A DNA stretch of 64,000 nt from Bacteroidales bacterium (GCA_015061115.1 SUXE01000006.1:64001-128000), one strand, 5' to 3'; numbered from the stretch's first letter, positions 24,201 through 32,620 are shown. The notes: a model not told the origin generated them from the letters alone. Made by a program: numbers and translations.

Positions 24201-26095
24201 ATGTATGCATAGCAAGCAGTCTCCAATTTTTTTGCTGGTAGATCATATACCTTTGTAAGATTTGTACATCCTACAAACATTTCAGCGTAACAACGTTTTC
24301 CTAATGTAGTGGCTGGTAATTTTGGCATTTCGCTCAAACTATAACATCCGTTAAACATTTCCTCGTAACTCTCATCTTTTACTGTTTCTGCTGGTAACTC
24401 TGGTGCTTTTTGCAGAAAATAACATCGTTTAAACATTTCTTTATAGCATCCTTTGGTTAGAGCTGTTGCTGGTAAATCAGGAGCTTGGGTAAGAGGACAG
24501 TTTATGAATAAATTATTAAAACAATAGTCGCATGGTATTTCTGTCAACTCGCCTTTCATATCAAGTAGGCTCATTACACTACCACTGGCGGCAATCATTC
24601 CTTTCATTATAAAATGAAAATAGTCATCTTTTGTATTATGAAATCCAGTTGGGTTATTTCCTCTGACATAGACTTTGTCTCCTACATTTTTAAGTTCTAC
24701 TGTTAACACATCCTCCATTGATTTCCATGTTTTTCCACTGTCAAGTGAAAATTGTAAGTCAGGACATGGGTTTCCTAAACAGTCGTATGATATTGTACAG
24801 TTGGACTCTTCTGCTGTGAAACAAAGCCAATTGCCGAGTGGGGCAGCTTCTGCATCTTTATAAATGGCTGTGTAGTAGTAAATGTCTGGTTCATCAAGGA
24901 CAGTCAGGTCTTTGTCCCATTTCACAAATTCGTGCTCCTCATCTAAGAAAGGTGGCTCTTCTCCATAATAGGGAGCTGTTCCACACTCAATTGTGTCTGT
25001 TTTTAACACTGTGCCGTCAGGATTTAGGAAGACGACGATAGGAGATGCTTTTATGGTGAAATTAATTGGCGCTTCAGATGGTCCGTTTTTATCATAATTG
25101 CTGCCGCAAGGGAATTCTATGATTCCTTCACTCTTGACTCCCGATACCCAAACCTCTGTTGCTTCTATGTCGTTGTCCAACGTTTTTACACTTACTTTTA
25201 TATATTTCAGACTTGTGCATGACATGAACATTGCTATACAGCTTTGTTTTCCTAATTCTGTGGCTGATATCACTGCAGATTCAATACCTGAGCATCTCTC
25301 AAACATGAAGAAATAACAATTGTTTGCTAACTTTTTTGCAGGAAGATCAGGTGCTTTTTTCAATTTCTCACATGCAGTGAACATTGTGGAATAACATGCT
25401 TCTGCCAATTCAGTCGCTGGTAGTTCAGGTGCAACTTCCATATTTTTACAGTCTGAAAACATGGAAGAATAGCAACGAGTAGCTAATTCCATTGCAGGTA
25501 AAGATGGGGCTTCTGTTAAACTTAAACATCCTCTGAACATGCTTGCATAACAATCTTTAGTCATTGTCATCGCTGGTAGTTCAGGTGCTTTTGCCAAACT
25601 TTCACATTTTTCAAACATTGTGTAGTAGCAGCTATCCTTTAATATAGTTGCAGGCAGTTTTGGGGCTTGTGTAAGTGACTTGCAATCAGAAAATAATTTG
25701 ATAAAACAATTGCTGTTTGGAATTTCAATTATTGATTCATCTTTGGTAATCAAACTCATCACGCTGCCTGATGCGGATATCTTGCCATCCATTCCAAAGT
25801 GAGTGTATATGGTATTTTTAATGGAATAACCTTTTGGGTTGTCGCCTCGTACGTAGACTTTATCATTTGTGTTTTCTAATGTGATTTTGACTTTATCATT
25901 CCAGTCATACCAAGAGTCTCCATCTAGTGAATATTGCATGTTAGGATTGTTATCACCTTCATTTTCGAACCAAATTGTTGATCCATTTTCTTCTGCTGTG
26001 AAACAAAGCCAATCAGCTGCTGAGCAGTTGAATACTGATAATAAGAGCAAAAACAATGTGGCTGACCACTTGCACAAGTTATAAAATTTATTCAT
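18248..26095 (-). CDS. giant T9SS type A cargo with five leucine-rich-repeat modules
   Basis: A 2615-aa secreted protein. The signal peptide ends near NCSAAD. Five modules follow; each has an opening domain of about 110 aa (LCFTAEE, VQYSLD, KVYVRGNNPNG, ASGSVMSLID), a run of 26-aa repeats of the form CYxxMFxGCxxLxxAPELPA, and a closing domain (IFPCGSKYDKHG, IVIFQNPDST). I count about 42 repeats distributed 6, 13, 7, 6 and 10. They look like a BspA-type LRR_5 variant. The end carries two GCDSI units like those of the 2533 protein, an Ig-like segment, and a T9SS sorting domain of about 82 residues (YSISATPS to KVLVK). Likely an adhesin or binding protein on the surface; ligand unknown. Followed by its barrel gene. 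Confidence 0.88.
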   Translation of the reverse strand: MNKFYNLCKWSATLFLLLLSVFNCSAADWLCFTAEENGSTIWFENEGDNNPNMQYSLDGDSWYDWNDKVKITLENTNDKVYVRGDNPKGYSIKNTIYTHFGMDGKISASGSVMSLITKDESIIEIPNSNCFIKLFSDCKSLTQAPKLPATILKDSCYYTMFEKCESLAKAPELPAMTMTKDCYASMFRGCLSLTEAPSLPAMELATRCYSSMFSDCKNMEVAPELPATELAEACYSTMFTACEKLKKAPDLPAKKLANNCYFFMFERCSGIESAVISATELGKQSCIAMFMSCTSLKYIKVSVKTLDNDIEATEVWVSGVKSEGIIEFPCGSNYDKNGPSEAPINFTIKASPIVVFLNPDGTVLKTDTIECGTAPYYGEEPPFLDEEHEFVKWDKDLTVLDEPDIYYYTAIYKDAEAAPLGNWLCFTAEESNCTISYDCLGNPCPDLQFSLDSGKTWKSMEDVLTVELKNVGDKVYVRGNNPTGFHNTKDDYFHFIMKGMIAASGSVMSLLDMKGELTEIPCDYCFNNLFINCPLTQAPDLPATALTKGCYKEMFKRCYFLQKAPELPAETVKDESYEEMFNGCYSLSEMPKLPATTLGKRCYAEMFVGCTNLTKVYDLPAKKLETACYAYMFTACSKLEEAPALPATELADSCYCFMFLSCENLTKAPELPATTLKTSCYDHMFTNCQNLETVPDLKATVVAENCCNGMYNGCTYLRKAPALPAKTLERNCYYTMFAACVNLKEAPELPATTLAEGCYNSMFGGCMNLEKAPELPATILANGCYGNMFAGCTILKEAPELPATTLAEGCYNSMFGGCMNLGKAPELPATTLAEGCYGNMFAGCTNLIKAPELPATKLTNGCYSSMFTGCESLNYIKVGLMTLDNEFNATDSWVGGVDGPGVFIFPCGSKYDKHGISEVPDKFEIISSPIVIFQNPDSTVLYSDTINCGDMPSYEKCDTCKTPYYGDDLVFINWDKELEILNDPDVYYYTAVYEKKGKKPDLDKILCFTAEEAGSEIFYTNSLERYDQTDVQYSIDEGESWHKIDPYEKVTLEKAGDKVYFKGNNPNGLNIDQEGNLFNFEMEGKIAASGSIMSLIDGVGETTVIPCNHCFEMLFLGCDALTQAPELSATVLTESCYHRMFDGCSSLTKAPELPAKDLANYCYVLMFDGCTSLTQAPVLPSTELADGCYMGMFTGCSSLTQAPVLPATELAEYCYELMFANCTSLINAPELPATGLAIGCYDGMFAGCSSLAKAPELPATKLTAGCYDGMFAGCSSLTEAPELPAKELVYTCYKDMFSGCTNLNHIKVGVMTLENDLSATENWVDSISGPGVFIFPCGSKYDKHGVSEVPENFEIVSSPIVIFQNPDSTELYRDTISCDTAPVYYGVYPPVYKDGDVFKGWDVEPHVHETPGIYYYTAVYEKKGETPNLNNILCFIAEAAGSQIFYSTNSVLEIKAYPDVQYSTDRGASWHNLAPDKKITLENVGDTVYIRGYNPNGFNQTMSNGGPRLKFEINGLVSADGNVMSLIDGVGETTVIPSEHCFSWMFADCDLTHAPILPATSLTEGCYLEMFRDCHYLKEAPGLPATELARACYSLMFNKCSSLTIAPELPATELTSYCYDQMFYGCESLTQAPKLHATKLAESCYSGMFAECTSLKVAPELPSTELADYCYMYMFDQCENLIKCPELPASQLVNSCYHSMFRGCSKLDTIKVGVMSLDNDFLATETWVDGIDGPGVFIFPCGSKYDKHGVSEVPENFEIVSSPIVIFQNPDSTELYRDTISCDTAPVYYGVYPPVYKDGYVFKGWDVEPHVHETPGTYYYTAVYDEDTTSNINNWLCFTAEKNESKIWYRNTDNDPDVQYSLDEGKTWNIMEPLQPVVLNNGDKIYFKGNNPNGFSHGENAFTNFEMAGKLAASGSVMSLIDGKGSSKTIPCDYCFAGLFENGKSLTEVPELPAVILTKGCYLNMFNSCTNIKNAPILPAKVMEDSCYNGMFYDCTSLETPPALPAMKLADNCYSFMFTTCTGMKEAPELPATEMATGCYSNMFGGCNFEIPPALPAKKLAEGCYESMFMSCKIKKAPDLPATEMANGCYFNMFGICTLLETPPALPATKLAERCYCSMFQRCTNLKTAPELPAKELAPMCYAYMFNKCVSIERAPELPATTLADECYAEMFMDCSSLTKAPELPAKELVNYCYEEMFSGCSNLNYIKVGVMTLDNEFGATRNWVKGVDGPGTFIFPCGTTYDKHGDSEVPLLFEIKGYEITTDSLIMACDSIVYDGITHYENKEWNDTLSTVDGCDSIIAYHLIVNKSIVKEETIYAEESFIWHDMVYTESTSWDDSLTSVFGCDSVIRYNLIIKEEEKSKLNLDVKDDDMILILPGDEQPISYILTGGNGSKYEIRDKNKLVCSGEVANDSTVNLICPNNMEPGLHTVTMEMCDDEGNCAKDEFEINVMKPDDKQKSYYVRVWNDVVICRNGNGQFTSFQWYKDGKKVEDASLQYFNDISVLDGEYMVFVSDKDGKSYFIEPIHYEAIDAAYSISATPSIVDRGKEFTLTISGVENNDLQNARIVVYRVDGTTEKILNKVEEQQTTMQLRSGDYVIVLTVNDGKNANCKVLVK
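20648..20900 (-). repeat. 253-bp direct repeat inside the giant LRR gene, copy 1
   Basis: Nearly identical to 21860-22112, exactly 1212 bp (404 codons) away; by eye 4 mismatches in 253 bp. It encodes the closing domain of a module. Confidence 0.9.
21860..22112 (-). repeat. 253-bp direct repeat inside the giant LRR gene, copy 2
   Basis: Partner of 20648-20900. The corresponding segment of another module, near 23260-23400, is recognisably related but much more diverged. Confidence 0.9.
23520..23880 (-). repeat. 78-bp tandem LRR units with a 156-bp higher-order period
   Basis: Successive 26-aa LRR units here alternate CYNSMFGGCMNL and CYGNMFAGCT, so pairs of units repeat every 156 bp with very little divergence. 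This is the most homogeneous part of the gene. Confidence 0.8.
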
Positions 26096-26466
26096 ATTAC
26101 ATTATTATTTTTTTCTGTTTATGTTGTGACTTTTTGAATTAAGATTCAAAAGTTCGCATTTAATCACATTGCATTGAATAGTTTATTTCATTGATATAGA
26201 TTGTATGAATAACGATAAAATCAATGATATCGTAAATATTTGCAAATGATTGACAAAGTTTAAAAAAAAGAGTAGGATAAGCAAACGTTTTGCTAGAAAA
26301 ACGTACGACATATATGAAATTGATTTAATGTTGCCTTATTGATTCATTTTTTTTAGTGAATTACTTATTCTCGTAAAAATATTTTAGGTTTCTGATTAGA
26401 TTTTACTAGATGCTTTTTCCTATTTGTTTTTTTTTATCTTTTTCTTTAATTATTTATTCACTTATA

Positions 26467-26520
26467 GGATTATTCGGTAAAAATCTGGATTATTCAGTCA
26501 AAATGCGGATTGGTCAAATA
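26467..26520. repeat. three 20-bp direct repeats
   Basis: GGATTATTCGGTAAAAATCT at 26467, GGATTATTCAGTCAAAATGC at 26487, and a weaker third unit beginning GGATTGGTCAAATAAT at 26507, head to tail. They lie about 370 bp upstream of the giant LRR gene in a 1-kb gene-free region (26096-27096) that is otherwise very AT-rich and has no credible reading frame. Confidence 0.6.
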
Positions 26521-26656
26521 ATTTAACAGATATTATAGCATCAGTCAAACATTACTTTTCTACTTTTGACACTGTAAACAAAGAATAAAACGAAAACAAT
26601 AAATATACTTGATATAAAAACACATTAAATATGCGGCTAATCAACACATTAATTTT

Positions 26657-26698
26657 GATAGCGGTCACTTCTGCTGTTTGAGCAGAAGTGGCACTATC
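26657..26698. other. stable hairpin in the 1-kb intergenic region
   Basis: CACTTCTGCT (26666) and AGCAGAAGTG (26681) form a perfect 10-bp stem around GTTTG, extended beyond a small internal loop by GATAG with CTATC. It is not followed by a T tract, so it does not look like a terminator; it may belong to a structured RNA. Confidence 0.55.
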
Positions 26699-26942
26699 CT
26701 AAGAGATAAAAATTGTTTCTTAGACATTGAATCCAGTATTCTCATAATAATTGATATTTATGGATTTTCTGCTCCATTTTGTTCGTTTGAATTATCAGAT
26801 GGACGTGATTTCCTAAATTTTATTAAGAAGTGATGTGTTGATGAAATTATTTTTTTGAGGTTATGTATAAAAAAACAACCCAAATTTTCGGTTATTGATA
26901 TATAAAGAAATAGTTAGAAATTAAGTTTTCATTTGTGTGTTT

Positions 26943-26981
26943 GAGGGGACATTCGGTGTGTATCGAGTGTCCTCTTTTTTT
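26943..26981 (+). terminator. terminator without an upstream plus-strand gene
   Basis: GAGGGGACATTCG and CGAGTGTCCTC form an imperfect stem followed by TTTTTTT. No plus-strand coding gene exists between 26096 and this point, so it may end an unannotated RNA that contains the 26657 hairpin; TACTTTTG at 26561-26568 is a possible -7 element for it. Confidence 0.6.
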
Positions 26982-27070
26982 ACTGAACCAAGTGTTGGAA
27001 AATATGGATATGTCGTTATGTGTCTAATTTATCATTTAGCATTTATAATTTATAATTCCATATTTATATT

Positions 27071-27078
27071 TACCTTTG
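27071..27078 (+). promoter_or_regulatory. -7 element for the MATE gene
   Basis: TACCTTTG, 18 bp before ATG 27097, matches TAnnTTTG. No TTG lies at the expected upstream spacing. Confidence 0.45.
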
Positions 27079-27096
27079 TGCACAATTTTAGAAGAA

Positions 27097-28455
27097 ATGG
27101 CTTCATTTAGGGAATATTTACCGTTTTATAGAAGGAATTTGAAGGTCGCGCTTCCTATTATGTTCGCGCAATTGGGAGGAGCGGTAGTCCAGTTCGCCGA
27201 CGTGAAGATGGTCGGTGCCTTGGGCACGGTCGAACTGGCTGCTGTAGCGTTTGCGACGGCGGTGCTTGTTATCGCATTGGTGGCTTCAATGACCATGTTG
27301 CAGAGTATCACTCCGTTGACTGCTTATAAATATGTGAACAATGAGCATGAGGAGGTGACGAAATATCTTCAGAATGGACTTGTACAGTGTGTGATCGTTT
27401 CTATCGCAATTTTGTCGATTTTGGCTATCGCATATTTTAATCTTGAACGATTCGGACAAGATCCTGCGGTCTGTGAATTATCAAAAAACTATTTTTTGAT
27501 AGTGGCTGCCAGTTTTGTGCCAGTAATATTTTTTGAGGGATTCCGACAATTTCTTGCGGCTTTGGGTAACACTTCCGTCGCTATGATAATAACTTTGATT
27601 TCCAATGTGATCAATATTCTTTTTAATTATCTGTTGATATATGGTGAATATGGATTTCCTAAGCTCGGAGTCGACGGTGCAGCCATAGCGACATTTTTAT
27701 CGAGAGTCCTGTCTCCTTTGGCAATTTTCGCAGTGATGCTTTATAAGAAAGAGTGGAGAATGTATATAGTTGGTATGAAAAATGCATTCTTCTCAAAATA
27801 TCATTTGGTTGAACTTTTCAAAGTCGGCATACCTATTTCTCTTCGCAGCACGGTGGAGGTTACAGCGTTCGCATTCAGCGGAATCATGGTTGGCTGGTTG
27901 GGACCTGTCGCTTTGGCCTCGAATCAGATAGCTTCATCTGTAGGACATATGGTGTTTATGATCGTCCTTGGTATAGGAGCTGCAACGACCATCCGTGTGA
28001 GTCACCAGTATGGCAGGAAAGATCTAAATGCGGTCTGTATGGCTGCAAATGCGTCAATCCATCTTGCTTTGATCAACAATGCGATTATGGGTGCTCTGAT
28101 CATTATCTTTAGATATGATATCGCAGGATTCTTTTCGGTTGATCCGCTGGTGATAGAGCAGACTGCCTCGATACTTGTGTTTGCTGGAATATTTCAGGTG
28201 TCTGATGGTCTGCAATGTGTGGGAATTGGAATTTTGAATGGACTTACCGATGTGAAATATACGATGTATTGTGCGTTTGTTTCATATTTATTGATCAACC
28301 TTCCTGTCGGCTATTATCTTGGCTTTTGCAGAGGATGGGGCGCTGAAGGTGTATGGACAGGATTCATATTTGGCCTGACTTTGGCTGCGATTCTTTTCCA
28401 TCTCAGATGGTATGTGATGATGAAGAGGATGAAAAAAGAACAAAATATTCGTTAA
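27097..28455 (+). CDS. MATE-family multidrug/Na+ efflux transporter
   Basis: A 452-aa inner-membrane protein with about 12 hydrophobic segments. Near residues 14-35 it has ALPIMFAQLGGAVVQFADVKMVG, split here as ALPIMFAQLGG and VQFADVKMVG, the MATE N-lobe signature; the matching C-lobe start is KVGIPISLRSTVEV. It should export cationic compounds in exchange for Na+ or H+. The start is ATG 27097 (MASFREYLPFYRRN); the in-frame TTG at 27076 overlaps the -7 element and is rejected. Substrate is unknown. Confidence 0.93.
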   Translation: MASFREYLPFYRRNLKVALPIMFAQLGGAVVQFADVKMVGALGTVELAAVAFATAVLVIALVASMTMLQSITPLTAYKYVNNEHEEVTKYLQNGLVQCVIVSIAILSILAIAYFNLERFGQDPAVCELSKNYFLIVAASFVPVIFFEGFRQFLAALGNTSVAMIITLISNVINILFNYLLIYGEYGFPKLGVDGAAIATFLSRVLSPLAIFAVMLYKKEWRMYIVGMKNAFFSKYHLVELFKVGIPISLRSTVEVTAFAFSGIMVGWLGPVALASNQIASSVGHMVFMIVLGIGAATTIRVSHQYGRKDLNAVCMAANASIHLALINNAIMGALIIIFRYDIAGFFSVDPLVIEQTASILVFAGIFQVSDGLQCVGIGILNGLTDVKYTMYCAFVSYLLINLPVGYYLGFCRGWGAEGVWTGFIFGLTLAAILFHLRWYVMMKRMKKEQNIR

Positions 28456-28499
28456 AAAATAGCCGTTTGTCTATTTGTTTTCGGCAAACGTATAATTTT

Positions 28500-28531
28500 T
28501 TTGGTGGGTATTCATATATATAATAACTTTG
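28500..28531 (+). promoter_or_regulatory. full promoter in front of a candidate small RNA
   Basis: TTTG at 28500-28503, a 20-bp spacer and TAACTTTG at 28524-28531 is one of the best promoter matches in the window. No coding frame follows before the terminator at 28612. Confidence 0.65.
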
Positions 28532-28537
28532 CAATCA

Positions 28538-28641
28538 GTAAAAGTGAAGATACTTTTTCATAATAGTGTTTGTTTTTGCGATGTTTGATTGAGAAATTTG
28601 ACATTCGTTAGCCTCGAGGAAAAACCCCGAGGTTTTTTTTT
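28538..28641 (+). ncRNA. candidate small RNA of about 100 nt
   Basis: The expected start lies about 7 nt after the -7 element at 28524, and the transcript would end in the terminator at 28612-28641. A small 5' hairpin (AAAAGT with ACTTTT) is visible. No open frame of useful length is present and no known RNA family was recognised. Evidence is promoter plus terminator with an empty interval. The remaining part of 28456-28776 holds the hisS promoter. Confidence 0.5.
28612..28641 (+). terminator. terminator of the candidate small RNA
   Basis: CCTCGAGG and CCCCGAGG pair with one mismatch around AAAAA, followed by nine T residues. Confidence 0.85.
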
Positions 28642-28731
28642 GCCTGCATTCTATTTTTGTTTTTCTTAAACACTTGTGAAACTTGAATAAAATAAATTTT
28701 ACGAAAATCCCAATAGCTCCCAAAAATTCTG

Positions 28732-28739
28732 TAATTTTG
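28732..28739 (+). promoter_or_regulatory. -7 element for hisS
   Basis: TAATTTTG, 37 bp before the hisS ATG, matches TAnnTTTG; a -33 TTG is not evident. Confidence 0.45.
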
Positions 28740-28776
28740 CAGAAAATTAAAAATTAGCATAAAATTTTCAATAGAT

Positions 28777-30144
28777 ATGGCAGTTTGCAAACCATCTATT
28801 CCTAAAGGTACACGTGATTTTTCGCCTATCGAGATGGCGAGAAGAAATTATATTTTCGATACAATTAAAAGTGTATTCCGTCTTTACGGTTTTTCTCAGA
28901 TCGAGACTCCTGCAATGGAGAACCTTTCTACTTTGATGGGAAAATACGGTGATGAGGGTGATAAACTTCTTTTCAAGATTCTTAATTCTGGTGATTTCTT
29001 AGCTGGAGTTGATAAGAGTGAACTTGAGTCTGCCAACAGTGTGAAGGTTCTTAAACATATCAGTGACAAGGGTCTTCGCTATGATTTGACTGTGCCTTTC
29101 GCACGTTATGTTGTGATGAACCGTGGAAACTTGTCTTTCCCATTCAAGAGATTCCAGATTCAGCCAGTTTGGCGTGCTGACAAGCCTCAGAAGGGTAGAT
29201 ATCGTGAGTTCTATCAGTGCGACGTGGATGTTGTAGGCAGTGATTCATTGCTTAACGAGGTTGAGTTGATCCAGATTGTTGACGAGGTTTACCGTCGTCT
29301 TAAGATAAATGTTGTTTTGAAAATCAACAACCGTAAGATCCTTTCTGGTATTGCGGAGGTGATTGGCGAGGCAGATAAGTTGGTTGACATTACAGTCGCA
29401 ATCGACAAACTTGACAAGATTGGAGTTGACAATGTTAATGCGGAGTTGAGAGAGAAAGGTGTCAGCGAGGCGGGAATCGAGAAACTTCAGCCTATTATCA
29501 ATATGACAGGAAGCAATGACGACAAACTAAATGTCATCGCTGATGTGTTGAAGTCGAGTGAAATCGGATTGAAGGGAGTTGAGGAGCTACGTACTATTCT
29601 TCGTTATGTGAAGATGCTTAATGTGGCTACTGAAGTTGAGATAGATTTGACATTGGCCCGTGGTTTGAACTATTACACAGGAGCTATCTTTGAAGTTAAG
29701 GCCAAAGATGTTGTGATAGGATCAATCACAGGTGGTGGACGTTACGATAATTTGACAGGAGTGTTTGGTTTGGATGGAATGTCTGGCGTCGGCATCTCGT
29801 TCGGCGCTGACCGTATCTATGACGTGTTGAACCAGCTCGACCTTTATCCTCAGGAGTTACTCGCGTCTACTCAGATTCTTTTCGCTACATTTGGAGAGAA
29901 CGAATTTAATTACGCTTTGAATCTGTTGAAGGAGGTTCGCAACAATGGTATTTCCGCTGAAATTTATCCAGAACCAGTCAAGATGAAGAAGCAGATGAGC
30001 TACGCAGACAATAAGGCCATTCCATACGTTGCAATTGTAGGTGAGACAGAAATGGCTGAGAATAAGGTGATGCTAAAGAATATGGTCACAGGAGAACAGC
30101 AATTGCTTGATATTGCGGGAGTTGTGGCTATATTGAAGAAATAA
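28777..30144 (+). CDS. hisS: histidyl-tRNA synthetase
   Basis: A class II aminoacyl-tRNA synthetase that charges tRNA-His in the cytoplasm. The 455 aa contain motif 1 near [12 protein letters not shown], motif 2 in [20 protein letters not shown], the histidine-binding [10 protein letters not shown], motif 3 in [11 protein letters not shown], and a C-terminal anticodon-binding domain from about residue 360. Monocistronic, between its own -7 element and a strong terminator. Confidence 0.98.
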   Translation: MAVCKPSIPKGTRDFSPIEMARRNYIFDTIKSVFRLYGFSQIETPAMENLSTLMGKYGDEGDKLLFKILNSGDFLAGVDKSELESANSVKVLKHISDKGLRYDLTVPFARYVVMNRGNLSFPFKRFQIQPVWRADKPQKGRYREFYQCDVDVVGSDSLLNEVELIQIVDEVYRRLKINVVLKINNRKILSGIAEVIGEADKLVDITVAIDKLDKIGVDNVNAELREKGVSEAGIEKLQPIINMTGSNDDKLNVIADVLKSSEIGLKGVEELRTILRYVKMLNVATEVEIDLTLARGLNYYTGAIFEVKAKDVVIGSITGGGRYDNLTGVFGLDGMSGVGISFGADRIYDVLNQLDLYPQELLASTQILFATFGENEFNYALNLLKEVRNNGISAEIYPEPVKMKKQMSYADNKAIPYVAIVGETEMAENKVMLKNMVTGEQQLLDIAGVVAILKK

Positions 30145-30161
30145 ATTTGTTAGATTTTCAC

Positions 30162-30193
30162 AAAAAAGATGCAAGCAATTGCATCTTTTTTTT
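30162..30193 (+). terminator. hisS terminator
   Basis: A perfect 13-bp stem, AAAAAAGATGCAA with its complement, around the tetraloop GCAA and followed by further T residues. Confidence 0.92.
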
Positions 30194-30222
30194 ATTTTTA
30201 CGGTGATTAAAGTAGATATAAA

Positions 30223-32553
30223 ATGGTAAAAAAAGGATTTGTATTAGCAGGATTGTCGGCTTCTTTGTTTTGTGGATGCACGACAAAAACTACAGAGACA
30301 GCGGAAGAGAAAATCGATCGCATTTATAATAATATGTCTCAAGGTGAGCGAATCGCTCAGCTTCAGGGTACATATATGACGCAGTTTTTTGATGAGAATG
30401 ATAAGTTGGACACTGCTTTATGTCGTCGTCTTATTCCAAATGGAATAGGTCATTTCTCTCAGTTTACAATGAATTTCCGTAAAACACCAGATGAGATGCG
30501 TGATATGGTGGCTCAGATGCAGGATTGGTTGATCCACAACACTCCGTCTGGCATTCCGGCATTGCTTCATGAGGAGGTGTTGAGTGGAATAAATGGTTAT
30601 GATGCTACTGTCTATCCACAGCAGATCGGACTTGCTTGTTCGTTCAATCCTGAATTGGCAGAAAAGAAAACTTACGAGACTGCTTCTGATCTTCGTAAGA
30701 TCGGAGGTATGCAGGCTCTTTCTCCTATGGTTGACGTGGTTAGAAATCCATCATTCAACCGTTTGGAAGAGTCGTACGGAGAGGATGGTTATCTTTCAGC
30801 TGTGATGGGAGTCGCATTTGTAAAGGGTCTTCAACATGGTGATTTGAAGCAGGGTGTATCTGCATGTTCTAAACATTTTCTCGGCTATGGAGGTGGTGGA
30901 AACGCCGACAAAAAGGAATTGATGGAGGAAATCCTTCTTCCTCACGAAGCTATACTACGAGTGTCAGACAGTAAAGTGGTGATGACTGGATACCATCTGT
31001 TTGATTCCGTTAAATGCGTGGCAAACAGTTATTTGCAAGAGGGTATACTTCGTGATTATCTTAAGTTTGATGGACTTTTAGTTAGCGATTACAGTTCAAT
31101 CGAGCAGATCGACGACAGACTAGACTCAACTATGCGTGCCGCTAAAGCTTTGAATGCAGGCAACGACGTGGATTTCCCTGAAGGAAAGAGTTATAAGTTT
31201 TTGCCAGACGCAATTGAAAAAGGATTGGTTAGTCAGCAGACGCTTGAAAAAGCAGTCAAACGTGTTTTGATGCACAAAGAGAGACTTGGTTTGCTTGACA
31301 AGAATGCTAAACTATATGAGTCTGGACATATCGAGTGGGATTCAAAAGAAAACCGTAATACAGCATATCAACTTGCGACTCAATCAGTTGTGATGCTTCA
31401 AAACAATGGAGTGTTGCCGTTGAAAAAGGCGTCGAAGATAGCTTTGGTTGGACCAAATGCAAATTCTATGTGGGCAATGGTTGGCGACTATTCCTACCAT
31501 TCAATGCGTTACTTCTGGAAAAAGGAGATTGAGAATGATTTGAATCCACGAATCGTCAATTTGAAAGCCGGTATGGAGGCAAATATTCCTGACGGTTATT
31601 CATTGAAGTATAGCCGTGGATGTGATTGGACGGAGGTTGTAGAGACAGTTGTCGAGCAGGGTGGAGATCCTCGCGTCGCATATATGCAGGATATTCAAAA
31701 CCGTAAGATTGATTCTGGAGAGGAAGCTAATTTGGACGAGGCATTGAAGATTGCGTCTGAAAGTGATGTCATTGTGGCCGCTGTCGGAGAGAATGTGATG
31801 TTGTGTGGTGAAAACCGTGATCGAACAACATTGCGTTTGCCTGGAAAGCAAGAGCAGTTCGTTGAAAAGCTTGTTGCGACAGGAAAGCCAGTTGTGCTTG
31901 TGATTTTTGGCGGACGATCACAGATTATATCAGGTTTGGCTGAGAAATGCGCGGCTGTTATTCAGGCTTGGTATCCAGGAGAGGAGGGCGGAAACGCTAT
32001 CGCTGATATCATTTATGGAAAGGTCAATCCTTCAGGTAAGTTGAGTGTAAGTTATCCTAATGTTGAGATCAAAGAGCCTATTTGCTATAATACGAGTGTG
32101 GAGAAAGATCCACGCATCGCATATCCGTTTGGTTATGGACTTAGCTACACTACATTCGAATACTCAAATATCAAAGCTGATACATCTGCCACTACAGATT
32201 CAGAGAAGATCATGATCAGTGTCGACGTGAAGAATACAGGCAAGATGGCAGGTGACGAGATTGTTCAATTGTATTTGTCGCCAGCTGATGGAAACAAGAA
32301 TATCCGTCCGATACAGTTGCAGGGATTCGCCCGCGTCTCACTTAATCCTGATGAGACAAAGACTGTGAAATTTGAGATGTATACGACTCAGTTTGGATAC
32401 TACAGTGATAATCACTGGGTGGTGGATCCAGGAAAATACACAGTCAAGATTGCAGCGTCGTCGCAAGATATAAGACAAACAGCAAATATCGAATTGACAG
32501 GCAACCAACGTAATTTGGATTTGCGAACAAAATATTTTGCTGAGGTGAAATAA
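30223..32553 (+). CDS. GH3-family beta-glycosidase lipoprotein
   Basis: A 776-aa exo-acting glycoside hydrolase of family 3 (beta-glucosidase/xylosidase type). The lipobox is SLFCG|C at about residue 19, so it is probably anchored in the periplasm or outer membrane. The N-terminal TIM barrel contains KHFLGYGG and the nucleophile Asp in GLLVSDYSSI; the C-terminal alpha/beta sandwich carries VALVGPNANS-like ALVGPNANS and the GENRDRTTLRLP segment; a fibronectin type III-like domain closes the protein (VDVKNTGKMAGDEIVQLY). It should release terminal sugars from plant or microbial oligosaccharides. No SusC/SusD genes are adjacent, so it is not in a typical polysaccharide utilisation locus here. 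Confidence 0.93.
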   Translation: MVKKGFVLAGLSASLFCGCTTKTTETAEEKIDRIYNNMSQGERIAQLQGTYMTQFFDENDKLDTALCRRLIPNGIGHFSQFTMNFRKTPDEMRDMVAQMQDWLIHNTPSGIPALLHEEVLSGINGYDATVYPQQIGLACSFNPELAEKKTYETASDLRKIGGMQALSPMVDVVRNPSFNRLEESYGEDGYLSAVMGVAFVKGLQHGDLKQGVSACSKHFLGYGGGGNADKKELMEEILLPHEAILRVSDSKVVMTGYHLFDSVKCVANSYLQEGILRDYLKFDGLLVSDYSSIEQIDDRLDSTMRAAKALNAGNDVDFPEGKSYKFLPDAIEKGLVSQQTLEKAVKRVLMHKERLGLLDKNAKLYESGHIEWDSKENRNTAYQLATQSVVMLQNNGVLPLKKASKIALVGPNANSMWAMVGDYSYHSMRYFWKKEIENDLNPRIVNLKAGMEANIPDGYSLKYSRGCDWTEVVETVVEQGGDPRVAYMQDIQNRKIDSGEEANLDEALKIASESDVIVAAVGENVMLCGENRDRTTLRLPGKQEQFVEKLVATGKPVVLVIFGGRSQIISGLAEKCAAVIQAWYPGEEGGNAIADIIYGKVNPSGKLSVSYPNVEIKEPICYNTSVEKDPRIAYPFGYGLSYTTFEYSNIKADTSATTDSEKIMISVDVKNTGKMAGDEIVQLYLSPADGNKNIRPIQLQGFARVSLNPDETKTVKFEMYTTQFGYYSDNHWVVDPGKYTVKIAASSQDIRQTANIELTGNQRNLDLRTKYFAEVK

Positions 32554-32576
32554 ACAATGAGAAGGACGGAGAATTA

Positions 32577-32620
32577 AAATGCGCCCCTAAAGTTAGACGA
32601 AAAACTTTAGGGGCGCATTT
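32577..32620. terminator. perfect 18-bp inverted repeat between convergent genes
   Basis: 32577-32594 pairs without mismatch with 32603-32620 around an 8-nt loop; the core is GCGCCCCTAAAGTT. It sits between the ends of the GH3 gene and the minus-strand FISUMP-like gene and probably terminates both. A second, weaker hairpin (CCATTTT with AAAATGG) follows at 32629-32648. Confidence 0.7.

Noticed and set aside
26467-26520. Iterons of a replication origin
   Set aside because: The repeats are only three, and no replication initiator or partition gene is near; chromosomal housekeeping genes surround the region.
26561-26981. tmRNA or RNase P RNA in the gene-free region
   Set aside because: Length would fit, but no tag-peptide frame, no CCA-type tRNA-like end and no conserved RNase P motif are visible.
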